12,044 bases of DNA, from assembly GCA_964568885.1 (NCBI GenBank), contig CAZMSF010000033.1, positions 1 through 12,044 of the forward strand, written 5' to 3'. Origin of the DNA: JAUSNA01 sp964568885. GTDB lineage: Bacteria; Patescibacteriota; Microgenomatia; Levybacterales; GWA1-39-11. Made by a program: the position numbers and the translations under genes. Shown here in pieces: positions 1 through 6,463 of the stretch (its first letter is position 1; each line of letters begins with the position of its first letter). The notes beneath the pieces are model-generated. The model was not told the origin of the DNA. It did no database searches and saw nothing but the letters and a program-made list of their open reading frames with translations.

Positions 1-1095
1 GAGCCGAAAACAAAACCCACACAGCTTTCGGTAAGAACCCTTAATTCGATGGGGATACAGCCCGATTTTATTATCGCCCGGTCTGCCCGGTACCTTGACC
101 AGAGGAGAAAAGATAGATTCGCACTCTTCTGCAATATGCATCCTGAAGACATCATTTCAAATCCCGATGTTGAGACCGTATATGAGATTCCTCTGGTGCT
201 TCACAGCCAAGGGCTTGAGAAAAGGATTTTCCTCAAGCTTGGGCTCCCCGACAAAAAACCGGATTTAGCCTCGTGGGAAAAGATGATTGAGAAGATAAAA
301 GCAAAAAAGAAAAAGTCGGTCGAAATAGCGATTGTCGGCAAATATTTCGGGACGGGAGAATATCAGTTAAGGGACTCATATGCGGCTCTTCTTGATGCTA
401 TAGAGCATGCCTCATGGAGCGCTGACGTTGAAGTTGTGACCCGCTGGGTGAACGCAGAAAAAGTTGAGAAAGAGGGAGCAGAGGCTGCGATAGGCAAGCC
501 GGATGGGATAATTGTTCCAATCGGTTGGGGTGAGCGTGGCTCTGAAGGTATGATAAAAGCTGTCGAATATTCACTGGACAGAAAAATTCCCTATCTTGGG
601 CTTTGTTATGGAATGCAGCTTGCGGTTGTCGGTTTTGCCCGCCATATATTGGGTTGGAAAGATGCCAATACGACAGAGAATGTATCGGACACAAAGCATC
701 CGGTCATTCATATGATAGAAAATCAGAAGGAACTTATGGCCAGGCGCGCTTACGGAGGAACAATGCGACTTGGAGCCTGGGACGCGATGGTAAAAAAAGG
801 AACGCGTGCATTTGAGGTCTATAAAAAGGCAAAGCTTTTCATTAAGGGAAAGGAAGGGTTGACGTCTGAAAGGCATAGACACAGATACGAATTCAATAAC
901 GATTTTGCGAAGGATTTTGAAAAAGCAGGACTAGTTATCTCGGCGCGCTCGGTCGTTGAGAATTTGGTTGAAATTATTGAGCTTCCGAAAAGCGTTCATC
1001 CATTCTTCTTGGGTACCCAGGGGCATCCTGAATATAAGAGCAGACCTACCCACCCACACCCGATTTTTGTAGAATTTTTGAAAGCAACTTCTTAG
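1..1095 (+). CDS. pyrG: CTP synthase, C-terminal ~364 residues (5' end outside window)
   Basis: Catalyses ATP-dependent amination of UTP to CTP using ammonia released from glutamine, in the cytosol. The frame is open from base 1. It begins with the KTKPTQ segment, which in E. coli PyrG lies near residue 187 and binds UTP, so roughly 185 N-terminal residues of the synthetase domain are missing. The class I glutamine amidotransferase domain follows from about residue 100 of the fragment. It has the nucleophile Cys in GLCYGMQ, GGTMRLGA, RHRHRYE, and the His/Glu pair in GHPEY. Two positions depart from E. coli: the oxyanion-strand motif reads PIGWGERGSEG instead of PGGFGxRGxEG, and Tyr follows the Cys-Leu position (GLCYGMQ versus GICLGMQ). 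The catalytic Cys-His-Glu set is intact, so the enzyme should work. The stop is TAG at 1093-1095. The next gene has its own promoter in the 49-bp gap. Confidence 0.97.
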   Translation, partial: EPKTKPTQLSVRTLNSMGIQPDFIIARSARYLDQRRKDRFALFCNMHPEDIISNPDVETVYEIPLVLHSQGLEKRIFLKLGLPDKKPDLASWEKMIEKIKAKKKKSVEIAIVGKYFGTGEYQLRDSYAALLDAIEHASWSADVEVVTRWVNAEKVEKEGAEAAIGKPDGIIVPIGWGERGSEGMIKAVEYSLDRKIPYLGLCYGMQLAVVGFARHILGWKDANTTENVSDTKHPVIHMIENQKELMARRAYGGTMRLGAWDAMVKKGTRAFEVYKKAKLFIKGKEGLTSERHRHRYEFNNDFAKDFEKAGLVISARSVVENLVEIIELPKSVHPFFLGTQGHPEYKSRPTHPHPIFVEFLKATS

Positions 1096-1107
1096 CCTCT
1101 TAAATAC

Positions 1108-1136
1108 TTTAAATTTCAAGCGAATTGGTATATAAT
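1108..1136 (+). promoter_or_regulatory. promoter of the L19 gene (-35 TTTAAA, -10 TATAAT)
   Basis: A perfect TATAAT lies at 1131-1136, with TTTAAA (4 of 6 to TTGACA) at 1108-1113 and a 17-bp spacer. The predicted transcription start is about 1143-1144, next to the ATG at 1145. The mRNA would therefore be leaderless or nearly so, which fits the absence of a Shine-Dalgarno sequence. Confidence 0.6.
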
Positions 1137-1144
1137 ATCTAACT

Positions 1145-1465
1145 ATGGAAAACAAAGCCACAGAGCAATTGGACCTTAGAGCCGGTATGGCCGTTAAGGT
1201 ATATCAAAAATTTGTTGAAGGGAAGAAAGAAAGAATTGTCGCTTTTCAGGGAAAAATCGTAAAGTCCCGCGGTAAGGGTGATGACAAAATGGTAACAGTC
1301 AGGCAATTCATTGACGGAGTTGATGTTGACAGGATATTCCCGCTTCGTGCACCGGCCATCATAAAACTCGAAAATATTGAAATCAAAAAGAAAAAATCCC
1401 GCAAAAAAGCAACCAAAAAGGTAACGAAATTATCTCGAAAAACCACAAAATCTAAGAAAAGCTAG
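1145..1465 (+). CDS. rplS: 50S ribosomal protein L19, short form with lysine-rich tail
   Basis: L19 is a large-subunit protein at the 30S-50S interface. Residues about 9-79 align by eye along the L19 core: LRAGMAVKVY for FRPGDTVEVK, then VEGKKERIVAFQGKIV, TVRQFIDGVDVDRIFPLRAP and a final KLENIEI strand. The usual C-terminus, with its KLYYLRER motif, is not recognisable. About 30 residues rich in Lys, Arg, Ser and Thr replace it and end in SKKS. Total length is 106 residues against about 115 in E. coli. The start is the ATG at 1145, eight bases after a TATAAT box and without a Shine-Dalgarno. It runs in the same direction as pyrG but has its own promoter, and it converges on the ligase/protease gene. 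The core identity is firm. The tail could be a real lineage variant or reflect a 3' frameshift. Confidence 0.88.
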   Translation: MENKATEQLDLRAGMAVKVYQKFVEGKKERIVAFQGKIVKSRGKGDDKMVTVRQFIDGVDVDRIFPLRAPAIIKLENIEIKKKKSRKKATKKVTKLSRKTTKSKKS

Positions 1466-1520
1466 CTGCTACCGAAGCGACCTAATGGGAGCGGAGGCAA
1501 GATTCTTAACCTCTTTTTCA

Positions 1521-1540
1521 GAAAGTTTGGGCAAACTTTC
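1521..1540. terminator. hairpin between convergent genes, possible bidirectional terminator
   Basis: A perfect 8-bp stem, GAAAGTTT/AAACTTTC, closes a GGGC loop in the 97-bp gap between the convergent L19 and ligase/protease genes. Neither strand has a clean T-run directly after the stem, so intrinsic termination would be atypical. Position and symmetry favour a shared 3'-end structure. The rest of 1466-1562 shows nothing else I recognise. Confidence 0.4.
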
Positions 1541-1562
1541 GCATATCATATTGAAAAGAAAC

Positions 1563-2867
1563 TTATTCTTCGATATCGTCTTCAGGATCGTAGGGTTCGT
1601 CGTTCACGGGTTTTATCAAAAAATCCTTCATGTCCCGGTGTCCGATTATAACAGGGTATTTCAGGTTTGACCTGTCAACAATTGAGACGACGGTATTTAT
1701 CTTTTTCCCGCCCAATGTGAAGGTTGCTTTCGCCGTTGGCCGGAAGCTTTCTCCGCTTGCAGATTTCACAAACACTTTCTCCGATAGTACATCCATCCCC
1801 AAAAGCTCGGCAAATTTCCTGTCAACTGACGTCCGGTAGGCACCGGTATCAAGTTTTGCCTTAACGGTTATCGGCTCCCCGCTTCTATAAAATGTTACCT
1901 CTTGGATGATAGTAAGAATTTTGGGTGAAATTGATACTTTCTCGGAAAAACTTTCGGTAAAAAGGTTTTTGGCTATCTCAACACCTCTCTCGGGAGTTGG
2001 TGTGATAATGTTCTCGACCCGTTCCAAGCGTGAGCGAAGGGATGCACGGTTGGCGTTTTGGATTGAGAGTCCTGGCCGCGCATTGACCTCAAGAACCATC
2101 GGTCCTTCTCTTCCATCAAACACGATATCAATTCCGGCATATCCAAGTCCTGTCGTTTCTTGCGTGCGGGACGCCAGGAGAAGTACTTCCTCCCAGTCAG
2201 GAATTCTTATGCCCCGGGTCTTAATTTTTGTATTTGGAATATGTGTAATTTGTTGGTCATATAAAATTGCATTTGTGGTAATTCCGGTTCTTATATCTAT
2301 TCCAAACCCTATTGCTCCCTGATGAAGGTTTGCTTTTCCGTGGGATTCTTCGGTTGAGAGCCTCATCATCGCCATGACGGGGATTTTATTGAACATAATA
2401 ACCCTAATATCGGGAATGCCAAACCCTGTCAGCTTTTTGAAAAAAGGATGAGGGTGGAGACGCTCTTCAATGAATGCGTTATCGGGAAGGAATTTTAGTG
2501 AATACGCTCCCTCGAGAATATCCAAAATATGCGACTCAAGCTGTTTTGTGGTGTATGTTTGGCCGCTTGCCGTCGTTGCCGTTCCGTTTTCCCACTTTCT
2601 TATGGGAAGAATTCCCGAACCCGCATAGCCCCTGGCGGGCTTTATGACAAATCCGCGCGACGGCAAATCAAGCCAGGAATAATTTTTGATAGAATCCCTA
2701 TCGTAGAAAATTGAAAACAGATTAGGCGTTTTTATTCCGTTTTGTATCAGCACGTTTTTCATCACCAACTTGTCATCGGCGATTTTCTTCGCCGCCGGTG
2801 GATTGTAGCGTCTGATATATAAGAAGTTCCGGGCATTCATGCCCAAGATATTTCTACTTACTGGCAT
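1563..2867 (-). CDS. RimK-like ATP-grasp ligase fused to a retropepsin-like (RimB/DUF785-type) protease
   Basis: A 434-residue protein with two domains. Residues about 1-300 match the alpha-L-glutamate ligase-like ATP-grasp family. They contain GMNARNFLYIRRYN (9-22), the DDK of 31-33, the ATP-site Lys in FVIKP (K76), a glycine-rich loop (79-86), GIDIVF (245-250) and the Mg-binding EVNARPG (E260, N262). Residues about 320-420 are a retropepsin-like domain with KAKLDTGAYRTSV (catalytic Asp340) and a C-terminal IGHRDM in place of the usual ILGR. Known relatives add amino acids, often glutamate, to a protein or metabolite, and the paired protease is thought to reverse or trim this. In most genomes I know of, the two are separate genes. 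The extreme C-terminus is acidic and ends in EE. The ATG at 2867 overlaps the upstream 7-TM gene by 14 bp, which implies translational coupling; no Shine-Dalgarno is visible. ATG 2840 is a possible alternative start. Substrate unknown. Confidence 0.85.
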   Translation of the reverse strand: MPVSRNILGMNARNFLYIRRYNPPAAKKIADDKLVMKNVLIQNGIKTPNLFSIFYDRDSIKNYSWLDLPSRGFVIKPARGYAGSGILPIRKWENGTATTASGQTYTTKQLESHILDILEGAYSLKFLPDNAFIEERLHPHPFFKKLTGFGIPDIRVIMFNKIPVMAMMRLSTEESHGKANLHQGAIGFGIDIRTGITTNAILYDQQITHIPNTKIKTRGIRIPDWEEVLLLASRTQETTGLGYAGIDIVFDGREGPMVLEVNARPGLSIQNANRASLRSRLERVENIITPTPERGVEIAKNLFTESFSEKVSISPKILTIIQEVTFYRSGEPITVKAKLDTGAYRTSVDRKFAELLGMDVLSEKVFVKSASGESFRPTAKATFTLGGKKINTVVSIVDRSNLKYPVIIGHRDMKDFLIKPVNDEPYDPEDDIEE

Positions 2868-3929
2868 GGCGGATTATTGAGGAAAACCTAAAATATTCCA
2901 TAAGTCTCAAGCCGAAATACCTCCCAACGATAACGTTGAGCGGTATCAGTACCAATATGAATTCAGGGTAAAGAAGAATGGTGTTTCGAAGGTGGGTTGA
3001 TGAGAGAAGTAAGAATCCGAGAATTCCGATGGCAAAGGTAACCATCGAGATGATTATCATTTCCTGCGCACTTCTTTCCTGCTGGACGGAGATGATTTGT
3101 TCGGAAAGAAGAATAAGAAGAAGAACCGGAAAAATAGAGAGCTGTTTTACGACAAGAATTCCGGCCATCGCACTCACGGTAAGCGTCAAAAATAAGAATA
3201 TCGAGACAATGAACATCGAAAACGCCATTTTCGGCAGCTGCATAATACGCACCTTCTTAAGAAGAATCCGTGCAACGGTTGAAGAAAAGATGATAGTTGC
3301 CAAAAGAATAAGCCCCGCCGTAATGCCTGTTGAAAGAAGGGTTATCGAAAGGGCAACCGGAACAAGCATGCCGATGCTTGGAAGACCTATGACATGTCTT
3401 ATAAATGCGATAATAGTTGCCAGCATCGGTAAAAGCAGTATAAGTATTACGGTTCTTGAAGGAACTCCCGACTTGACCGATGACTGAACAAGAAACGCCA
3501 TTATATTCCATCCGTCCAATTTTTCTGCAGAGCGCTGCTTGAAAAGATTGAGGGCTTGTTCGTCTTCGGGTCCTTCGGGGCGGGTCACGTCCTGCTGTTG
3601 AATTTTTGCGATTTCTGCGGNNNNNNNNNNNNNNNNNNNNNNNNNNNNNNNNNNNNNNNNNNNNNNNNNNNNNNNNNNNNNNNNNNNNNNNNNNNNNNNN
3701 NNNNNNNNNNNNNNNNNNNNTCGGGTCCTTCGGGGCGGGTCACGTCCTGCTGTTGAATTTTTGCGATTTCTGCGGCTTCTTTTGCGGAAGCTGAGGCATC
3801 TGCCGAATCGGTGGCAGAGTTAACTGCGGGCGGATTTGGAAGTACATTGAATATATCTTGCGCGTGAGCGCTCTTCACAAAAAAAACAAAAAGGATGATA
3901 AGGGCGACAGAAAGAAGTGTGAATTTCAT
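2854..3929 (-). CDS. 7-TM protein of the 7TM_transglut family with signal peptide, interrupted by assembly gap
   Basis: The N-terminal part (from ATG 3929) encodes a signal peptide, MKFTLLSVALIILFVFFVKS followed by AHA, with likely cleavage before QD. A short Ala/Ser/Asp-rich linker follows. The part left of the gap encodes LDGWNIMAFLVQSS, GVPSRTVILILLLP, AFIRHVIGLPSIGM and then several hydrophobic helices. This is characteristic of the 7-TM domain normally fused to an inactive transglutaminase. The 100-N gap is flanked by identical 55-bp ends. Removing one copy plus the Ns (155 bp) leaves 921 bp, exactly 306 codons plus stop, in frame through QQQDVTRPEGPEDEQ. The transglutaminase-like domain is then absent, with only about 65 residues between the signal peptide and the membrane domain. 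It starts 37 bp after typA and overlaps the downstream ligase/protease gene. It probably works with that protein at the membrane, but its biochemical role is unknown. Confidence 0.82.
3566..3620. repeat. 55-bp direct repeat, left copy, abutting the N gap
   Basis: Begins tcgggtccttcggggcgggt and is identical base for base to 3721-3775. Its last base touches the first N. A contig-end overlap of one assembler k-mer explains it better than a biological repeat. Confidence 0.95.
3621..3720. other. 100-N scaffold gap, probably spurious (true gap negative)
   Basis: Exactly 100 undetermined bases, the usual placeholder for a gap of unknown size. The flanking sequences overlap exactly by 55 bp, so the contigs probably join with no missing bases. 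The gap splits one membrane-protein gene into two apparent genes. Confidence 0.97.
3721..3775. repeat. 55-bp direct repeat, right copy, abutting the N gap
   Basis: An exact copy of 3566-3620 that begins at the first base after the Ns. On the minus strand both copies are read in the same codon frame (…AEIAKIQQQDVTRPEGP), as expected if they are one locus represented twice. Confidence 0.95.
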
Positions 3930-3966
3930 ATGTTTAATGGTATCAAATAAGCAGGTTGAGTTCAAC

Positions 3967-5805
3967 TTATGACCGACGGGATTGGATTTTCCGCTCTGTT
4001 GCGGACAAGAACTTTTTGCGCATTCGGATATTTTGGGGCGTTACTTCCAAAAGTTCGTCGGAATTTATGAAGTCTAACGCCTGCTCAAGCGACAACTCTG
4101 TCGGAGTATCGATTTGCACTGCAATATCAGACGTTGAGGAACGTACATTTGTCATTTTCTTGCCTTTCGTGACATTTATTTCCATATCATGTTCGCGGGT
4201 AGATATTCCAATTATCATCCCTTCGTAGACCGGAGTATTCGGTTTTATGAAAAGAGTCCCTCTTTCCTGAGCATTTTCAAGCCCGTATGAAAGAGCGGTA
4301 CCGCTGTCAAAAGAAATAAGAACTCCGGGTCTTGCCTCTTCAACGCTTGCAGTGTCTTCCTTCGGGAAATATCCCATAAAGAATGTATTTAATTCTACCG
4401 TTCCACGAGTTTTGGTAAGTAAAACATTTCTTACACCAAGCAAATTTTTACTTGAAACTTTATATACAAATCGAGTTACATCCCCCGGTTCTTGAGTCAT
4501 GTTTATCATTGTCGCCTTTCTTTTGGCAAATTCCTCGGATATGACGCCAATATAATCTTTTGCAACGTCAATTGTAACCTCTTCGAAAGGCTCGCAGACC
4601 TGTCCGTCAATTGTTTTGTAGATTACTTGCGGTTTTGAAATTTCAAGCTCAAATCCTTCACGCCTCATGTTTTCGATAAGAACGGCAAGGTGGAGCTCTC
4701 CGCGGCCGGATACTGCAAAGTTTGAGGTTGCCGCGTCCGGTTCGATTTTAAGACCCAAATTCGTCTCTTTCTCCCGCAAAAGCCTATCTTTTATCTGAGA
4801 AGATGAGAACATTTTTCCTTCTTTTCCCAAAAAAGGGCTGGTGTTGGGACCGATGGTAATTCTTATTGTCGGATCCTCAACGTGGATTTTAGGTAAACTC
4901 TCGGGAGTTGAAGGGTCGGTTACGGTTTGGCCAATGGTAAGCTCTGGTATTCCGGCAATAGCAACTATGTCGCCCGAAGAAACCTCATCAACCTCAACCC
5001 TATCAAGCCCGACACTCGTGAACAATTTTTGTACCCGGCTTGTCGTAAGCACTTTTCCTTCATCCACAAGTGAGACCATGTCTCCTTTTTTGAGTTTTCC
5101 GCGCGTGACCGCACCAATACAAATTTTCCCTACATGAGGGTCAGTATCGAGCGTTGAAATAAGCATTTGGAAGGGTTTATCCTCATCTTTTACGCTATTG
5201 GGGATTTCATTTATTATCGCATCAAAAAGAGGAGAAAGGTCGCCGGGGGTATCTTGGGTATAATTAGTAGGAAGAGTATCAAATGCCTTTCCATCACGCC
5301 CGACGGCATAGAGCGTCTTAAAATTCAGATGGTCATCGTGTGTTGCCAGTTCCAAAAATAACCCCTCGGTTTCCTGAATAATTTCCATAGGCCTGGCATC
5401 TTTCTTATCGATTTTATTGATAAGAAGAATTATCTTTAAGTGTTGTTCTAAGGCCTTTTTTAGGACAAATTTTGTCTGTGGAAGCGGCCCTTCGACAGCA
5501 TCTACAAGAAGGATAGCCCCGTCTGCCATATTAAGTATCCGCTCAACTTCTCCGCCAAAATCGGCGTGGCCAGGAGTGTCGATGATATTGATTTTAACGT
5601 CTTTGTATTTGACCGAATTATTTTTGGAGAGGATGGTAATACCTTTTTCTTTTTCAAGGTCATTTGAGTCCATGATGAGCGTCTCGCTCATTTCTTTCTG
5701 GTTTTCCCGGAAAGTATGGGTTTGCTTCAGAAGCGAATCCACAAGAGTAGTTTTCCCATGGTCGACGTGGGCAATAATAGCGATGTTACGTATTTGATTG
5801 TTCAT
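3967..5805 (-). CDS. typA: translational GTPase TypA/BipA
   Basis: A ribosome-associated GTPase related to EF-G and LepA, involved in ribosome assembly and stress or low-temperature adaptation in model bacteria. The 612 residues match the usual length of about 600-615. The G domain shows AHVDHGKTT (residues 12-20), EKGITI (switch I), DTPGHADFGGEVERI (from 76) and NKID (130-133). The domain 2 beta-barrel follows, then the EF-G domain III/V-like and TypA-specific C-terminal regions, including SGRGELHLAVLIENMRREGFE and the MGYFPKE region. It begins at the ATG at 5805 without a Shine-Dalgarno and ends in TAA at 3967. Transcription probably continues into the 7-TM and ligase/protease genes, since the next ATG is 37 bp away and no terminator is visible. 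The upstream control region contains a large inverted repeat. Confidence 0.97.
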   Translation of the reverse strand: MNNQIRNIAIIAHVDHGKTTLVDSLLKQTHTFRENQKEMSETLIMDSNDLEKEKGITILSKNNSVKYKDVKINIIDTPGHADFGGEVERILNMADGAILLVDAVEGPLPQTKFVLKKALEQHLKIILLINKIDKKDARPMEIIQETEGLFLELATHDDHLNFKTLYAVGRDGKAFDTLPTNYTQDTPGDLSPLFDAIINEIPNSVKDEDKPFQMLISTLDTDPHVGKICIGAVTRGKLKKGDMVSLVDEGKVLTTSRVQKLFTSVGLDRVEVDEVSSGDIVAIAGIPELTIGQTVTDPSTPESLPKIHVEDPTIRITIGPNTSPFLGKEGKMFSSSQIKDRLLREKETNLGLKIEPDAATSNFAVSGRGELHLAVLIENMRREGFELEISKPQVIYKTIDGQVCEPFEEVTIDVAKDYIGVISEEFAKRKATMINMTQEPGDVTRFVYKVSSKNLLGVRNVLLTKTRGTVELNTFFMGYFPKEDTASVEEARPGVLISFDSGTALSYGLENAQERGTLFIKPNTPVYEGMIIGISTREHDMEINVTKGKKMTNVRSSTSDIAVQIDTPTELSLEQALDFINSDELLEVTPQNIRMRKKFLSATERKIQSRRS

Positions 5806-5828
5806 ATAATTAATAATGAAACATCGAT

Positions 5829-5858
5829 GTTATATGGAAATTTCCTTAATTTAAACAA
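5829..5858 (-). promoter_or_regulatory. candidate typA promoter (-10 TATAAC, -35 TTGTTT)
   Basis: On the minus strand TATAAC (plus-strand 5829-5834) lies 18 bp downstream of TTGTTT (5853-5858). This would give a start about 15-20 bases before the typA ATG. The -10 sits inside the left arm of the inverted repeat and next to the palindrome ACATCGATGT (5821-5830). A closer CATTAT box giving a leaderless mRNA cannot be excluded. Confidence 0.4.
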
Positions 5859-5876
5859 GTTGGAATTTCCATATAA
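5830..5876. repeat. inverted repeat in the typA-greA divergent control region
   Basis: The left arm TTATATGGAAATTTCC (5830-5845) and right arm GGAATTTCCATATAA (5862-5876) are inverted copies that differ by one inserted T. They are separated by 16 AT-rich bases. Each arm carries a -10-like hexamer pointing outward (TATAAC leftward, TATAAT at 5872-5877 rightward). The arm core GGAAATTTCC is itself palindromic. This layout suits an operator for a dimeric regulator of both directions, but no known family motif is recognised. Confidence 0.6.
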
Positions 5877-5877
5877 T
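5850..5877 (+). promoter_or_regulatory. candidate distal rightward promoter (TTTAAA, TATAAT)
   Basis: TTTAAA at 5850-5855, a 16-bp spacer and a perfect TATAAT at 5872-5877 would start transcription near 5884, giving greA a leader of about 105 bases. The same -35 hexamer occurs in the L19 promoter. It overlaps the candidate typA -35, making a back-to-back pair. Confidence 0.35.
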
Positions 5878-5910
5878 AGCAATATTCCTTATATTATTCA
5901 TATTAGCGCT

Positions 5911-5937
5911 AAAAAAAGACACGCGGGCAAACGTGTC
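5911..5937 (-). terminator. intrinsic terminator acting on minus-strand transcription
   Basis: Read on the minus strand, a 6-bp stem GACACG/CGTGTC (plus-strand 5932-5937 and 5918-5923) with an 8-base loop is followed at once by seven T residues. No minus-strand gene ends just upstream. The nearest such gene upstream is the copper operon, ending at 7021. The site would stop antisense read-through before it reaches typA. Confidence 0.55.
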
Positions 5938-5969
5938 ATCCTATAAGGTTTATTATACCAAAAATAGGG

Positions 5970-5975
5970 TATAAT
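5970..5975 (+). promoter_or_regulatory. greA proximal -10 box TATAAT
   Basis: A perfect TATAAT lies 13 bases before the greA ATG, predicting a 5' leader of about 6 bases. No good -35 hexamer is seen at 16-18 bp spacing. No Shine-Dalgarno lies between the box and the ATG. Confidence 0.5.
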
Positions 5976-5988
5976 AGCTAATATCTAC

Positions 5989-6447
5989 ATGAAACAAATC
6001 AAACGTATTCCTGTAACAAAAGAGGGATTCGAAAAGTTGCAAAGCGAGCTCAAAAGACTTCAAAGCGAGCGTCCCGCCGCGGTCAAAACGCTTGCCGAGG
6101 CACGAGCGATGGGTGATCTTTCGGAAAACGGGTTATACACGGCAGCAAAAGCTCGGCTTCGCTCAATTGACAGTGATATGTTCCGGCTTGAAATACAGAT
6201 AAAACTTGCAGACATCAGGGAAGCGGATAGCACAAAGGTGGGTATCGGCTCTAAGGTTGAAGTTTCTCAGGACGGTGTTACAACGACTTACAATGTCGTC
6301 GGAGACTATGAGGCAAATCCCTTAGAAAAAAAGATTTCCCAGCATTCGCCTTTAGGAAGGGTGCTCATTGGGAGAAAAACCGGGGATATAGTCCAATTTG
6401 AGGCTCCTAAGGGTACAATTTCCTATAAAATAGAAAAAGTTTCGTAA
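5989..6447 (+). CDS. greA: transcription elongation factor GreA
   Basis: Rescues backtracked RNA polymerase by stimulating cleavage of the nascent transcript through the secondary channel. The 152-residue protein has the N-terminal coiled coil (about residues 10-75) with tip motif GDLSENGLY. D43 and E46 match the acidic Mg-coordinating tip residues of GreA (D41/E44 in E. coli). The C-terminal FKBP-like domain (about 80-152) shows GSKVEV, SPLGRVLIGRKTGDIVQFEAPKG and IEKV. E. coli GreA is 158 residues, so this is full length. It starts with ATG close to a TATAAT box and lacks a Shine-Dalgarno. The nuclease gene follows after 16 bp, but an extended -10 box there suggests that gene also has its own promoter. 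Confidence 0.96.
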   Translation: MKQIKRIPVTKEGFEKLQSELKRLQSERPAAVKTLAEARAMGDLSENGLYTAAKARLRSIDSDMFRLEIQIKLADIREADSTKVGIGSKVEVSQDGVTTTYNVVGDYEANPLEKKISQHSPLGRVLIGRKTGDIVQFEAPKGTISYKIEKVS

Positions 6448-6448
6448 G

Positions 6449-6457
6449 TGGTATACT
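6449..6457 (+). promoter_or_regulatory. extended -10 promoter of the nuclease gene (TGG-TATACT)
   Basis: TGG followed by TATACT (6452-6457) is a TGn-extended -10. Six bases separate it from the GTG at 6464, which would be +1 of the transcript. No -35 is evident, as is common for extended -10 promoters. It starts right after the greA stop codon (6445-6447). Confidence 0.5.
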
Positions 6458-6463
6458 CTTTGG

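Noticed and set aside
398..882. Minus-strand ORFs opposite pyrG
   Set aside because: They are shadows of a highly conserved coding region with no recognisable protein motifs.
2854..3588. Independent 244-residue membrane gene starting at GTG 3588
   Set aside because: The GTG lies inside the duplicated 55-bp contig end and is an internal Val codon once the false gap is collapsed.
3585..3965. Separate small secreted protein ending inside the gap
   Set aside because: It is the N-terminal part of the 7-TM gene. The TTG at 3965 sits two bases from the typA stop, and the ATG at 3929 starts exactly at the signal peptide.
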